Shown here piece after piece: positions 33,233 to 40,156 of a stretch of DNA of 40,156 nt; position 1 is the first letter of the stretch; every line of letters starts with the position of its first letter. This DNA is from Bacteroidota bacterium (lineage in GTDB: Bacteria > Bacteroidota > Bacteroidia > Bacteroidales > F082): the NCBI GenBank assembly GCA_018816765.1, contig JAHIUX010000002.1:1-40156 (forward strand), in the 5' to 3' direction. The position numbers and the translations under genes were made by a program. The notes under the pieces were generated by a model. That model made no database searches, was not told where the DNA came from, and was given only the letters and a program-made list of their open reading frames with translations.

Positions 33233-34270
33233 TCAATGCTCATCTGCGTAAAGTCCTGTAAATGCCGGTTTTCCTGCAATTTTATATCCACGAAACATGC
33301 CGGGAGTGTTGAAGGTCAGGGCAATGTTTCCGGCACTGTCGACAGCTATGATGCCGCCTCCGGCCTCAAGGGCGGCCAGTTTCTTCATCACCACCTCTTC
33401 GGCAGCTTCATCCAGGCTTTGGTGGGCATATTTCATGCGGGCGGCAATATCGTAAGCCACCACATTGCGGATAAAGAACTCCCCATGGCCGGTGGCCGAG
33501 ACAGCGCAACTGCCGTTTTCGGCCCAGGTGCCGGCACCTATCACCGGTGAATCGCCCAAACGCCCGACACGCTTATAATGCATCCCGCCGGTAGATGTTC
33601 CTGCAGCAAGGTTTCCATGTCTGTCGAGAGCAACCGCACCTACGGTGCCATGTTTCGAATCGATCGGGAATTCCTTTTCCAGTGTTGTCTGCCGTGTTTT
33701 TTCATACTTATCCCACTGTCGCTGGACGAAAAAATATGCGGGATCGACCACCTCAAGTCCTGCTTCGGCCGCAAATTTTTCGGCACCTTCGCCTACCATA
33801 AACACATGACGGCCATCCTTCATTATTTTGTAGGCAGCCAGTATCGGGTTTTTGATGTTGGTAACAGCGCCAACAGCAGCTGCTTGTCTTTTGTCACCTT
33901 CCATCAGTGAGGCATCGTGGGCAATAAAACCTGCTTCATTGTATACGGCACCCCGACCAGCATTGAACAGCGGCGAATCTTCCATCAGGGTAATGGCGGC
34001 GAGCACTGCATCCACACTGGTTCCGCCTGATTCCAGGATAGCTGCGCCTTTGCTGAGGGCAAGGCTGAGGGTGCTGCGGTAGGCCGAGTCCATGGCTGGC
34101 GTCATCGACGATTTTTCAATGACACCGGCCCCTCCATGAATAACAATGGCGTAATCAGGTCGTTGAACCGGTTTCTGTGCGGTTTGCAAGCAGGCCTGAA
34201 ATGAAACTAGGCCTGTTAATAAGAAAGTAATGAGGATGATTTTGCTGAGGTGATTGTCGGGTCGGGTCAT
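33233..34270 (-). CDS. isoaspartyl peptidase/L-asparaginase, plant type (Ntn hydrolase)
   Basis: A 345-residue precursor of the Ntn-hydrolase asparaginase family, which removes isoaspartyl residues and hydrolyses L-asparagine. A signal peptide with a lipobox (LVSFQAC) suggests an envelope location. Family blocks: IHGGAGVI near residue 45, GGTSVDAVLAAI near 85, NAGRGAVYNEAG near 105, and the autocatalytic cleavage site HGTVGAV, where Thr209 becomes the N-terminal nucleophile. Substrate-contact residues lie in STGGMHYKRVGRLGDSPVIGAG and SATGHGE. Its neighbour GH53 gene is 80 bases downstream in the same direction; cotranscription is possible. Confidence 0.94.
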   Translation of the reverse strand: MTRPDNHLSKIILITFLLTGLVSFQACLQTAQKPVQRPDYAIVIHGGAGVIEKSSMTPAMDSAYRSTLSLALSKGAAILESGGTSVDAVLAAITLMEDSPLFNAGRGAVYNEAGFIAHDASLMEGDKRQAAAVGAVTNIKNPILAAYKIMKDGRHVFMVGEGAEKFAAEAGLEVVDPAYFFVQRQWDKYEKTRQTTLEKEFPIDSKHGTVGAVALDRHGNLAAGTSTGGMHYKRVGRLGDSPVIGAGTWAENGSCAVSATGHGEFFIRNVVAYDIAARMKYAHQSLDEAAEEVVMKKLAALEAGGGIIAVDSAGNIALTFNTPGMFRGYKIAGKPAFTGLYADEH

Positions 34271-34386
34271 GGTGCGTGCATTAATGAAAGCAGAAGCACT
34301 AAATTACACTATTTCCCCGAATATGTTTACCTTGAAAAAAGCATGCGTGGCCAAAGCCGAATCACTGAAGGCACATCGGGGAAAGC

Positions 34387-35175
34387 TCAATGCCCGATGA
34401 AAAACCCGATAACCGTCTTCATGTCATACAAGCCAATGAGTTGGGCCGAGGTAAGGATGATCACTACCACAATGACCCATTTGACAAAAACAACGCCTTT
34501 GTTAACGGCCAGGTGCGATGCAACATAGGCTCCGATCATATTGCCGATGGCGTGAATCAGTCCAAATTTCCAGTTTACCGCGCCGTTAATCACAAATACG
34601 ACCAGTGCAAAGATGGTGTAAAGCAACACGATCCACACCTTGACGGCATTGGCGCGCACAAGGTCAAAGCCGGCCCCTAGCACGAGGGCGGCGAGCAGAA
34701 AATAACCCACACCAACCTGAAACATGCCGCCATAAACACCGATGCCAAAAAATACCAGGGCCTGCAACCAGCTTACTTTTTTCTTCATCAGCTGCTCGTT
34801 TCCGGTGAGGTAGGCCGATGGCTTGTAGAACATAAAGAAGATCATGGCCAGCATGACTACCGCAATGGCCTTTTCAAAAGCATCTTTGTTGATGTCGACA
34901 GCCAGCTGGGCCCCCAGTATCGAGCCGATGACAGCCGGAATGGCCAGCCAGCTGCCTTTTTTCAGGTCGAGCACTTTCTTTTTGTGAAAGGACTGCACCG
35001 AAGTGATGTTTTGTAAAATTACCGCTACCCTGTTGGTGCCATTGGCGATGTCGATGGGCAGGCCCATAATGAGGAAAACAGAGAGGGAGATGATGGTGCC
35101 CCCACCAGCGAGGGTATTGATAAAGCCAACGAAAACTCCGGAAACGATCAGGGCAGTAATTTCGAGCCAGTTCAT
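34387..35175 (-). CDS. TSUP family permease (TauE/SafE type)
   Basis: A 262-residue integral membrane protein of the sulfite exporter TauE/SafE family with about seven to eight hydrophobic segments. The N-terminal repeat shows FVGFINTLAGGGTIISLSVFLIMGLP and the family's GTNRVAVILQNITSV; the C-terminal half contains FFGIGVYGGMFQVGVGYFLLAALVLGAG, the inverted-repeat counterpart. Substrates in the family include sulfite, sulfoacetate and other organosulfonates; none is indicated here. The 116-base gap to the asparaginase gene and its own -7 box suggest separate transcription. Confidence 0.92.
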   Translation of the reverse strand: MNWLEITALIVSGVFVGFINTLAGGGTIISLSVFLIMGLPIDIANGTNRVAVILQNITSVQSFHKKKVLDLKKGSWLAIPAVIGSILGAQLAVDINKDAFEKAIAVVMLAMIFFMFYKPSAYLTGNEQLMKKKVSWLQALVFFGIGVYGGMFQVGVGYFLLAALVLGAGFDLVRANAVKVWIVLLYTIFALVVFVINGAVNWKFGLIHAIGNMIGAYVASHLAVNKGVVFVKWVIVVVIILTSAQLIGLYDMKTVIGFFIGH

Positions 35176-35200
35176 AAGGCGGATTAACTCAGTAAAGCTG

Positions 35201-35208
35201 CAAAGTTA
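35201..35208 (-). promoter_or_regulatory. -7 box of the TSUP gene
   Basis: The minus strand reads TAACTTTG, an exact TAnnTTTG match, 25 bases upstream of the ATG at 35175. Confidence 0.5.
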
Positions 35209-35240
35209 GCATTTGTTTGTTCAGTTGCCTGCCCGCGGAT

Positions 35241-37004
35241 TTATTCTGTAAAATAATGGGTGATCAGCTCATGCAGGTCTTTTTGCTGAAATGGTTTGCT
35301 CAGGTATGCATCCATGCCGGAGGCAATGCACTTTTCCATATCTCCCTTCATGGCATTGGCCGTGAGCGCGATGATGGGAATACGCTTGTTGGTTCCGTTG
35401 GTGTTTTCGATAGACCGGATTTCGCGTGTGGCCTCAAATCCATTCATCTCAGGCATCTGCACATCCATCAGGATGAGGTCGTAATGACCTGACCGGAATT
35501 TTTCAATGGCTTGTCGCCCGTTGCCTGCCACTGTCACCAAAAAGCCCATTTGTTCGAGGCTAAAGGAAGCAACCTTCTGATTGATCAGGTTGTCTTCGGC
35601 AAGTAATACGTTTAATTTGTGTCCAAGTGTCTCTTTATCAATTGTTTTTACGTTGTTAATGGGCTTGTGAACATGGATCGTTTTTTTCAGTCTGGCAGTA
35701 AACCAAAAGGTTGAACCGACGCCGGGCTCGCTTTCAACGCCGATTTGACCCTGCATCATCGAAACGAGTTTTTTCGAAATGGCAAGTCCGAGGCCCGTTC
35801 CGCCATATTTGCGGGTATGGGAGGCGTCGAGTTGTTCAAAGCTCTTAAACAGGCGCGAAACCTGATCGTTGCTGATGCCAATGCCACTGTCCTTAACCCG
35901 TGTCATGATGAGCAGTTCATCGCCACGGTCTTCAAGGATATAAGAGTCGATGGTGACACTGCCTTTTTCGGTGAACTTGATGGCGTTGTTGGCCAGGTTA
36001 AGCCATACCTGTTTCAGGCGGTAGGCATCACCTTTGAGGTATTCAGGAATTCCGGGGTTTACATTAACCACAAAGCTGAGGGCCTTTTCCTGGGCTTTCA
36101 CGCGCAACACCTGTTCGGCCTCCCTGATGATTTCCCTGAAGTTGAAGTCGCTCTCTTCGAAGCCAAGCAAGCCGGCTTCAATTTTCGAAAAATCGAGGAT
36201 GTCGTTGACCAAAGCAAGCAGGCTCTGACCTGATGCAATAATGATATCGAGGTGCTCGTGGTTTTTGGGATCCTTGATGCTTTTTCCCAAAATCTGCGAC
36301 ATGCCGATGATGCCGTTGAGGGGGGTGCGGATTTCGTGGCTCATATTGGCAAGGAATTCCGATTTGGCCTTAGTGCCGGCTTCGGCAGCTTCTTTGGCTT
36401 TGAGCAGGGCTGCCTGAAACTCGTACTGTTTAGTCACATCCCATGAAACGCCCACAAGCCCGATGTTCTCGCCAAGGCTGTTTTTAACGGGGGCAAGGTT
36501 CGTCGACAGGATAAAGTTCCGGCCTTTGTCGGTAATTTTTTCCTCAATATGGTAAACAGGGATGCCGCTTTCGACCACCTGACGCTCAACATGGTCGTAA
36601 CCGATGGATTTGTATTCGGCAAAGACCTGACTTGCTGAACGTCCGATAATTTCTTCTGTTTTGAGCCCGCAAAATTCTTCGAAAGCTTTGTTCACGATGA
36701 CATAATTCAGCTTGACATCTTTGAAGTAAACCAGCGCCGGGATGGCAAACAGCAGGGTATTGAGCTCTTCGGCCCTGCGGCTCAGCTCGTTCAGGGCCAG
36801 TTTCAGGTCATCGGAAGTGCGCGCCAGCAGCGAATGCAGCACGTTTTTATCCTTAATGAGCCTATTGAATTTGAACTGAATAACCTCGTTTTGCTGCTTT
36901 AATAAATGAATATCAGCCAGAATAGAATCCTTTGACGCTTCAAAGTCCTGGCTGTTTACAGCTTCGTTTATTTTGTTGTACAACTCGTCAAAAATATCCT
37001 GCAT
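35241..37004 (-). CDS. PAS hybrid sensor histidine kinase/response regulator
   Basis: A soluble 587-residue hybrid kinase from the ATG at 37004 ([11 protein letters not shown]). The longer frame to 37088 overlaps the FIST gene and lacks an upstream ribosome-binding site, whereas an AGGAG lies 14 bases before this ATG, overlapping the FIST stop. Residues 1-75 form a coiled coil; a PAS domain spans about 80-200 ([53 protein letters not shown]). HisKA follows with His223 in [12 protein letters not shown], then HATPase ([28 protein letters not shown]). A C-terminal receiver has Asp514 in [13 protein letters not shown] and Lys in YLSKPF. No membrane segment is present, so it senses a cytoplasmic signal, probably presented by the upstream FIST protein. 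Confidence 0.93.
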   Translation of the reverse strand: MQDIFDELYNKINEAVNSQDFEASKDSILADIHLLKQQNEVIQFKFNRLIKDKNVLHSLLARTSDDLKLALNELSRRAEELNTLLFAIPALVYFKDVKLNYVIVNKAFEEFCGLKTEEIIGRSASQVFAEYKSIGYDHVERQVVESGIPVYHIEEKITDKGRNFILSTNLAPVKNSLGENIGLVGVSWDVTKQYEFQAALLKAKEAAEAGTKAKSEFLANMSHEIRTPLNGIIGMSQILGKSIKDPKNHEHLDIIIASGQSLLALVNDILDFSKIEAGLLGFEESDFNFREIIREAEQVLRVKAQEKALSFVVNVNPGIPEYLKGDAYRLKQVWLNLANNAIKFTEKGSVTIDSYILEDRGDELLIMTRVKDSGIGISNDQVSRLFKSFEQLDASHTRKYGGTGLGLAISKKLVSMMQGQIGVESEPGVGSTFWFTARLKKTIHVHKPINNVKTIDKETLGHKLNVLLAEDNLINQKVASFSLEQMGFLVTVAGNGRQAIEKFRSGHYDLILMDVQMPEMNGFEATREIRSIENTNGTNKRIPIIALTANAMKGDMEKCIASGMDAYLSKPFQQKDLHELITHYFTE

Positions 37005-37017
37005 AGCCCTGCAACTC

Positions 37018-38154
37018 CTATTCTTTCTTTTCGTTGAGCAGCACAATGGTAAAGGTCTGATTGAAGAAGTCGCAGTGCTGGTTGGCATTGGTTCCTATCT
37101 CACCATAGGTGAAAAAACCGGCCAGGGGAACGGCCCATTTGCTTACTGCGATCTTCACCTCTTCAGCGATGAGCGGACCAAGGGCGAGGTGACGTGCCAT
37201 GCAGCTAAACAACAAACAACAGTCGGGAGGTGCCGTATTTGCAGCAAAGCTATCAAGGTGGCGCCGGGTGACCTCGATGATTTCGAATCCGGGAGAGCTG
37301 GAAAAATTCACCAGACTTCCTTCTGGCACTGTTCCGGCAAACAACAGCGATCGTGCCTGCTTGTCGACACCCATCACTGCCCGCTGGGCATTGGTTCCGT
37401 TGCTGCGCTTGAGCATAAGCGGGTATTCAACCCCGATCGAGGGCAGGTCATCCTCGTTCACGCTGAGGTATTTCATATACACATCGAGTGCCGGAAGCCC
37501 GTCGATGGCATAAACGATGTTTCCTTTTGCACTGGTGACTTTCAGCACTGCGCCCAGGCCAATCCATCCGGAGGTGGCCAGGCCACTAACGGCAATGCGA
37601 TCGGCATCGAGGCATAAAACCACGAGCCCCTTGTTCGAAAACTGCTGGTCCGAAAACACCCAGGTCTCTTTAAACAGGGCATCGTCACCAGCCAGGCCAC
37701 CAAAAATAATGGCATCATCACCGGCAATGGAAACAAAGCCTTCGATGAGTGCCTGCCCGTTGGTGTGAAGCCCACTGGCCATGATGATATAGGCCTGGTG
37801 CGCAAACTTACCTTGCAGCTTTAATGCGCCTTCGCGCCCCAGCTGATAGGAATCGCTCCATTGATCAATGGTGAAGTCAGTGGTATATGCCTGCTGATCC
37901 AGTTCAAGCAACATTACTGCGGCTGAGCGCTCGGTAGTATTCGTGTTGTTTCCGTCGGCCCAGATCTCTCCGCAACTGCTCGAACCAATAAGGGTGATGT
38001 GGTGTTTGGCAAACACAGCCGCAAATGCTTCGAGGGGCAAACTTACAGAGGCAAATGCAATGGCGAGGCACGGTATGAAATCAGGGCCCGTGATGGCGTC
38101 AAGCTGATTTTCGAGGTTGATAATATTCCTGACCAGAATCGTTTTGGCTTTCAT
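37018..38154 (-). CDS. FIST-domain sensor protein
   Basis: A 378-residue cytoplasmic protein containing FIST_N (about residues 30-220: FIPCLAIAFASVSLP, ITLIGSSSCGEIWADG, AIIFGGLAGDDALFKETWVF) and FIST_C (about 225-365: ALDVYMKYLSVNEDDLPSIGVEYPL, SCMARHLALGPLIAEEVKIAV, LAGFFTYGEIGTNAN). FIST domains are proposed to bind small ligands such as amino acids for signal transduction, and are usually fused or linked to kinases, methyl-accepting proteins or GGDEF domains. Here the FIST protein is free-standing and its gene ends 13 bases before the hybrid kinase gene, with an apparent promoter at 38204-38235. Confidence 0.92.
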   Translation of the reverse strand: MKAKTILVRNIINLENQLDAITGPDFIPCLAIAFASVSLPLEAFAAVFAKHHITLIGSSSCGEIWADGNNTNTTERSAAVMLLELDQQAYTTDFTIDQWSDSYQLGREGALKLQGKFAHQAYIIMASGLHTNGQALIEGFVSIAGDDAIIFGGLAGDDALFKETWVFSDQQFSNKGLVVLCLDADRIAVSGLATSGWIGLGAVLKVTSAKGNIVYAIDGLPALDVYMKYLSVNEDDLPSIGVEYPLMLKRSNGTNAQRAVMGVDKQARSLLFAGTVPEGSLVNFSSSPGFEIIEVTRRHLDSFAANTAPPDCCLLFSCMARHLALGPLIAEEVKIAVSKWAVPLAGFFTYGEIGTNANQHCDFFNQTFTIVLLNEKKE

Positions 38155-38203
38155 AGTCGTTGGAAGTGTTGTTGGAATGGGAATATCTTGCGTAAATTAA
38201 TCA

Positions 38204-38235
38204 CGAAAATAGGTGATTATTCATTGAAAAACAAA
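38204..38235 (-). promoter_or_regulatory. promoter of the FIST-kinase operon
   Basis: On the minus strand a TTTG (38232-38235) is followed after 20 bases by TATTTTCG (38204-38211), one mismatch from TAnnTTTG. The spacing is canonical for the Bacteroidota sigma factor. The ATG is about 50 bases downstream. Confidence 0.55.
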
Positions 38236-38385
38236 TTTTAACCCCAGAACCCTTTTTCAGCCTGAATTATTTACATCAGCTTAGGCCGTTTGCCCGATGC
38301 GCCGCCATCACTTTTGGTGGCCAATCTTCATCACAAACTGCCGCATTGCCTGGATGCCGGCTGAAACCATACACAGCAGGTAAGC
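38236..38385. other. noncoding gap between the FIST gene and the DUF2271 gene
   Basis: I see no gene of convincing length here. On the minus strand a 20-codon frame begins at an ATG near 38368, but it has no homology I recognise and no sign of a start site. The stretch has normal composition and contains no clear terminator hairpin for the DUF2271 gene. Confidence 0.4.
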
Positions 38386-39174
38386 CTACTGTTTCAATAT
38401 ATTTTGCACATAACGCGTAAGCTCATCAGCAACCTCAACGAAATAAACGCCAGCCGGTTGCTTGCTGATATCGATGTTGTCCTCTCCTGCCTGATCATGG
38501 TGCTTTGTGGTGAAAACGGCCTGTCCGGCTGCATTATACACGGTGATTATGCTGTTCTGCCGGCTTGTTTTCACCTGGAAAATGCCATTGTTGGGACTGG
38601 GATAAATCACTGTTTCGTGCAGCGAAGCCTGTTGGTCAATGCCCACGCCATCGGGAAACCATTCGAGGTCCAAGTCCTTGAAAAAGGTTTCATCAGCAGG
38701 GGTGAGGTGCTGGGGATCGGGTCCTTTGGTGAAGGTGAGCATTTTGAATGGTCCTGCGCCGTTTTTGTCGGTGAATTCAACATAAACGTTGTAGTTGCCA
38801 TCGGGCAGTTCGTTTCCCTGAAGGTCGGAACAGTTCCATGAAACGGTATGTGTCTGATGCGATGGCAGGGTGGCACCGGTGGTGGCATCAACGGTGTTGT
38901 AGTTTGAAGCTGCGCGCCATTTGACCAGGTATTGTTTGCGTGCGTTGGCCCGTGCAAGCCTGGTTTTAACAAAGCCGTTGGCATCTTCGATCCAGATGGC
39001 AAGCACATGTTTGGGTGCATAATTGCCCCCGGCAGAAACTGTTCTCACCGTAAACGTCATGAGGCCACTGTTGTTCAGTTCGTTGGCACTACGCACAGAT
39101 TCGGTTTGCGCGGTAAGTTGCAGGCTGAGTGCGACGAAAGCAAGCAGCAGGAGTAAGGAATAGTGTTTTCGCAT
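38386..39174 (-). CDS. DUF2271 protein with T9SS type A sorting domain
   Basis: A 262-residue secreted protein from the ATG at 39174 (MRKHYSLLLLLAFVALSLQLTAQ, a signal peptide); an ATG at 39192 would add six residues, and the frame to 39330 runs into the CRISPR flank. A DUF2271 domain spans about residues 35-175: FTVRTVSAGGNYAPKHVLAIWIED, FVKTRLARANARKQYLVKW, then DATTGATLPSHQTHTVSWNC and DGNYNVYVEFTD. The final about 70 residues are a T9SS type A domain (VIYPSPNNGIFQVKT, ITVYNAAGQAVF, QPAGVYFVEV). DUF2271 proteins are usually periplasmic; the sorting domain would move this one to the surface or outside. It is the gene next to the CRISPR trailer end. Confidence 0.88.
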   Translation of the reverse strand: MRKHYSLLLLLAFVALSLQLTAQTESVRSANELNNSGLMTFTVRTVSAGGNYAPKHVLAIWIEDANGFVKTRLARANARKQYLVKWRAASNYNTVDATTGATLPSHQTHTVSWNCSDLQGNELPDGNYNVYVEFTDKNGAGPFKMLTFTKGPDPQHLTPADETFFKDLDLEWFPDGVGIDQQASLHETVIYPSPNNGIFQVKTSRQNSIITVYNAAGQAVFTTKHHDQAGEDNIDISKQPAGVYFVEVADELTRYVQNILKQ

Positions 39175-39334
39175 TGGTTTTTTGGTTTGCATTATTGAAC
39201 AATAAGTAAAAAAAAGGACCATCGGTAAACATGGCTGCTGATGTGATTTTTTCTCATTGAAAAACAAGATGTTTAGGTGGGGAATGCGCGGAGATTGGGC
39301 GAATTTTACCTTAGGTGCATAAAAGCCCAATTAG

Positions 39335-40156
39335 GGATCAATTCCAGATTGGTTCGATTAAAAGAAACAAGGCGATCAGCGTGGAGCTGTCGGCCGGGAT
39401 GTTTCAATTCCAGATTGGTTCGATTAAAAGAGTCATGTTCATAATCGAAGGCTACTGGCTTATCAAGTTTCAATTCCAGATTGGTTCGATTAAAAGTTAC
39501 AATATGAATTGTCATCAAAATCACCCTTTTTAGTTTCAATTCCAGATTGGTTCGATTAAAAGCCATGAGTTCCGTATTGCTCATAAGTTACCATCTTTGT
39601 TTCAATTCCAGATTGGTTCGATTAAAAGTAACCCACACCCGAAATCAAAAGTTTGTAAGGCCGTTTCAATTCCAGATTGGTTCGATTAAAAGGATGCGAC
39701 AACAGTACCCAACCCCACGTCCGGAGTGTGTTTCAATTCCAGATTGGTTCGATTAAAAGTTGAAAAACGTGGCTGGTCAGTACAGCGGATCCATCGTTTC
39801 AATTCCAGATTGGTTCGATTAAAAGTGTACGGACTTACAACTGGCCTGAAGAACATCGACCGTTTCAATTCCAGATTGGTTCGATTAAAAGCCGGTTTTA
39901 TCCTTTTCGCAAGCGCTTTTTGTGCATCGTTTCAATTCCAGATTGGTTCGATTAAAAGGGGAATCAGCATTACAAATACATTTGGACAATAACCGTTTCA
40001 ATTCCAGATTGGTTCGATTAAAAGCCTTAACCCTGAAGATCGCTTTATTGTTGTTACTAGTTTCAATTCCAGATTGGTTCGATTAAAAGATGAAACTTTT
40101 GATCTGTTTTATGCAGGACTTGAAAGTTTCAATTCCAGATTGGTTCGATTAAAAGA
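39335..40156 (-). CRISPR. CRISPR array, 13 repeats of 30 nt and 12 complete spacers, cut by the window edge
   Basis: Thirteen repeats of 30 nt begin GTTTCAATTCC and end GATTAAAAG on the plus strand. They start at 39335, 39401, 39467, 39533, 39599, 39663, 39730, 39796, 39862, 39929, 39995, 40060 and 40126. Spacers are 36, 36, 36, 36, 34, 37, 36, 36, 37, 36, 35 and 36 nt, all different. Only one base of a thirteenth spacer remains before the edge. Twelve repeats are identical; the first (39335) differs at its second and third bases (GGATC in place of GTTTC). Read on the minus strand the repeat ends in ATTGAAAC, the usual 5' tag of crRNAs in many type I-B and type III systems. The degenerate repeat at 39335 then lies at the distal (trailer) end, so transcription should run leftward from a leader beyond 40156. 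No cas gene occurs in the window. Confidence 0.98.

Noticed and set aside
38390-38397. GTTTCAAT, the first eight bases of the CRISPR repeat, near the end of the DUF2271 gene
   Set aside because: It overlaps the final codons of that gene and the remaining 22 repeat bases do not match, so it is a coincidence and not a stray repeat.
39327-39337. Possible terminator hairpin at the trailer side of the array (CCCAATTAGGG)
   Set aside because: The stem is only three G-C pairs around an AT loop; too weak to call, although it lies where a crRNA-transcript terminator would be expected.
39306-39992. Open frames on both strands across the CRISPR array, such as one repeating FNRTNLELK
   Set aside because: Repeat plus spacer is often 66 bases, a multiple of three, so the repeat is translated again and again in one frame. 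This is an artefact of the array and not a repeat protein.

Overview
The window is a chromosome segment from a member of the Bacteroidota, probably an order Bacteroidales-like anaerobe or a relative. The evidence is a full-length SprA translocon gene of the type IX secretion system (T9SS), two proteins with T9SS type A C-terminal sorting domains, an Omp28-type lipoprotein, a DUF6029 outer-membrane protein, a proline-rich TonB, short lipoprotein signals of the Bacteroidota kind, and repeated TAnnTTTG promoter elements (the Bacteroidota -7 box) in front of genes. I saw no rRNA or tRNA genes.

Layout. 1-310: the tail of an IS4-type transposase enters from the left edge, followed by a strong hairpin terminator. 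320-4426 (+): lnt (apolipoprotein N-acyltransferase), an intergenic stretch with two tight palindromes, a small membrane protein of unknown function, and an unusual membrane protein with ten CxxC motifs of DnaJ zinc-finger type. 4504-6609 (-): a LytS-type histidine kinase with FG-GAP/VCBS-like sensor repeats and no partner regulator nearby. 6746-11264 (+): lipocalin (blc), TPR lipoprotein, thiL, uvrC. 11323-20942 (-): TonB, VanZ-like, gcvH, sprA, ruvA, read as ruvA-sprA and gcvH-vanZ-(tonB). 21213-23507 (+): maeB, divergent from ruvA. 23571-24467 (-): T9SS cargo. 24669-26069 (+): ECF sigma factor, putative anti-sigma factor, Spy/CpxP-like membrane protein. 26059-29123 (-): a three-gene envelope redox cluster (TlpA-like thioredoxin, DUF6029 protein, Omp28 thioredoxin-like lipoprotein). 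29233-30213 (-): mannose-6-phosphate isomerase, divergent from 30354-32021 (+): LOG-family nucleotide phosphoribohydrolase, a small nucleotide kinase and dCMP deaminase. 32056-35175 (-): GH53 endo-galactanase lipoprotein, isoaspartyl peptidase/asparaginase, TSUP permease. 35241-38154 (-): FIST-domain sensor followed by a PAS hybrid histidine kinase. 38386-39174 (-): DUF2271 protein with a T9SS sorting domain. 39335-40156: a CRISPR array running off the right edge, with 13 repeats of 30 nt and 12 complete spacers. Its orientation indicates transcription on the minus strand from a leader beyond the window; no cas gene is present here.

Most of the content is ordinary core-genome Bacteroidota. 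The parts I consider least explained are the ten-CxxC membrane protein with its small upstream partner and palindromic upstream region, the redox trio whose DUF6029 member has only two cysteines in a CX4C pair, the orphan FG-GAP/LytS kinase, and the CRISPR array whose cas genes are not in view.
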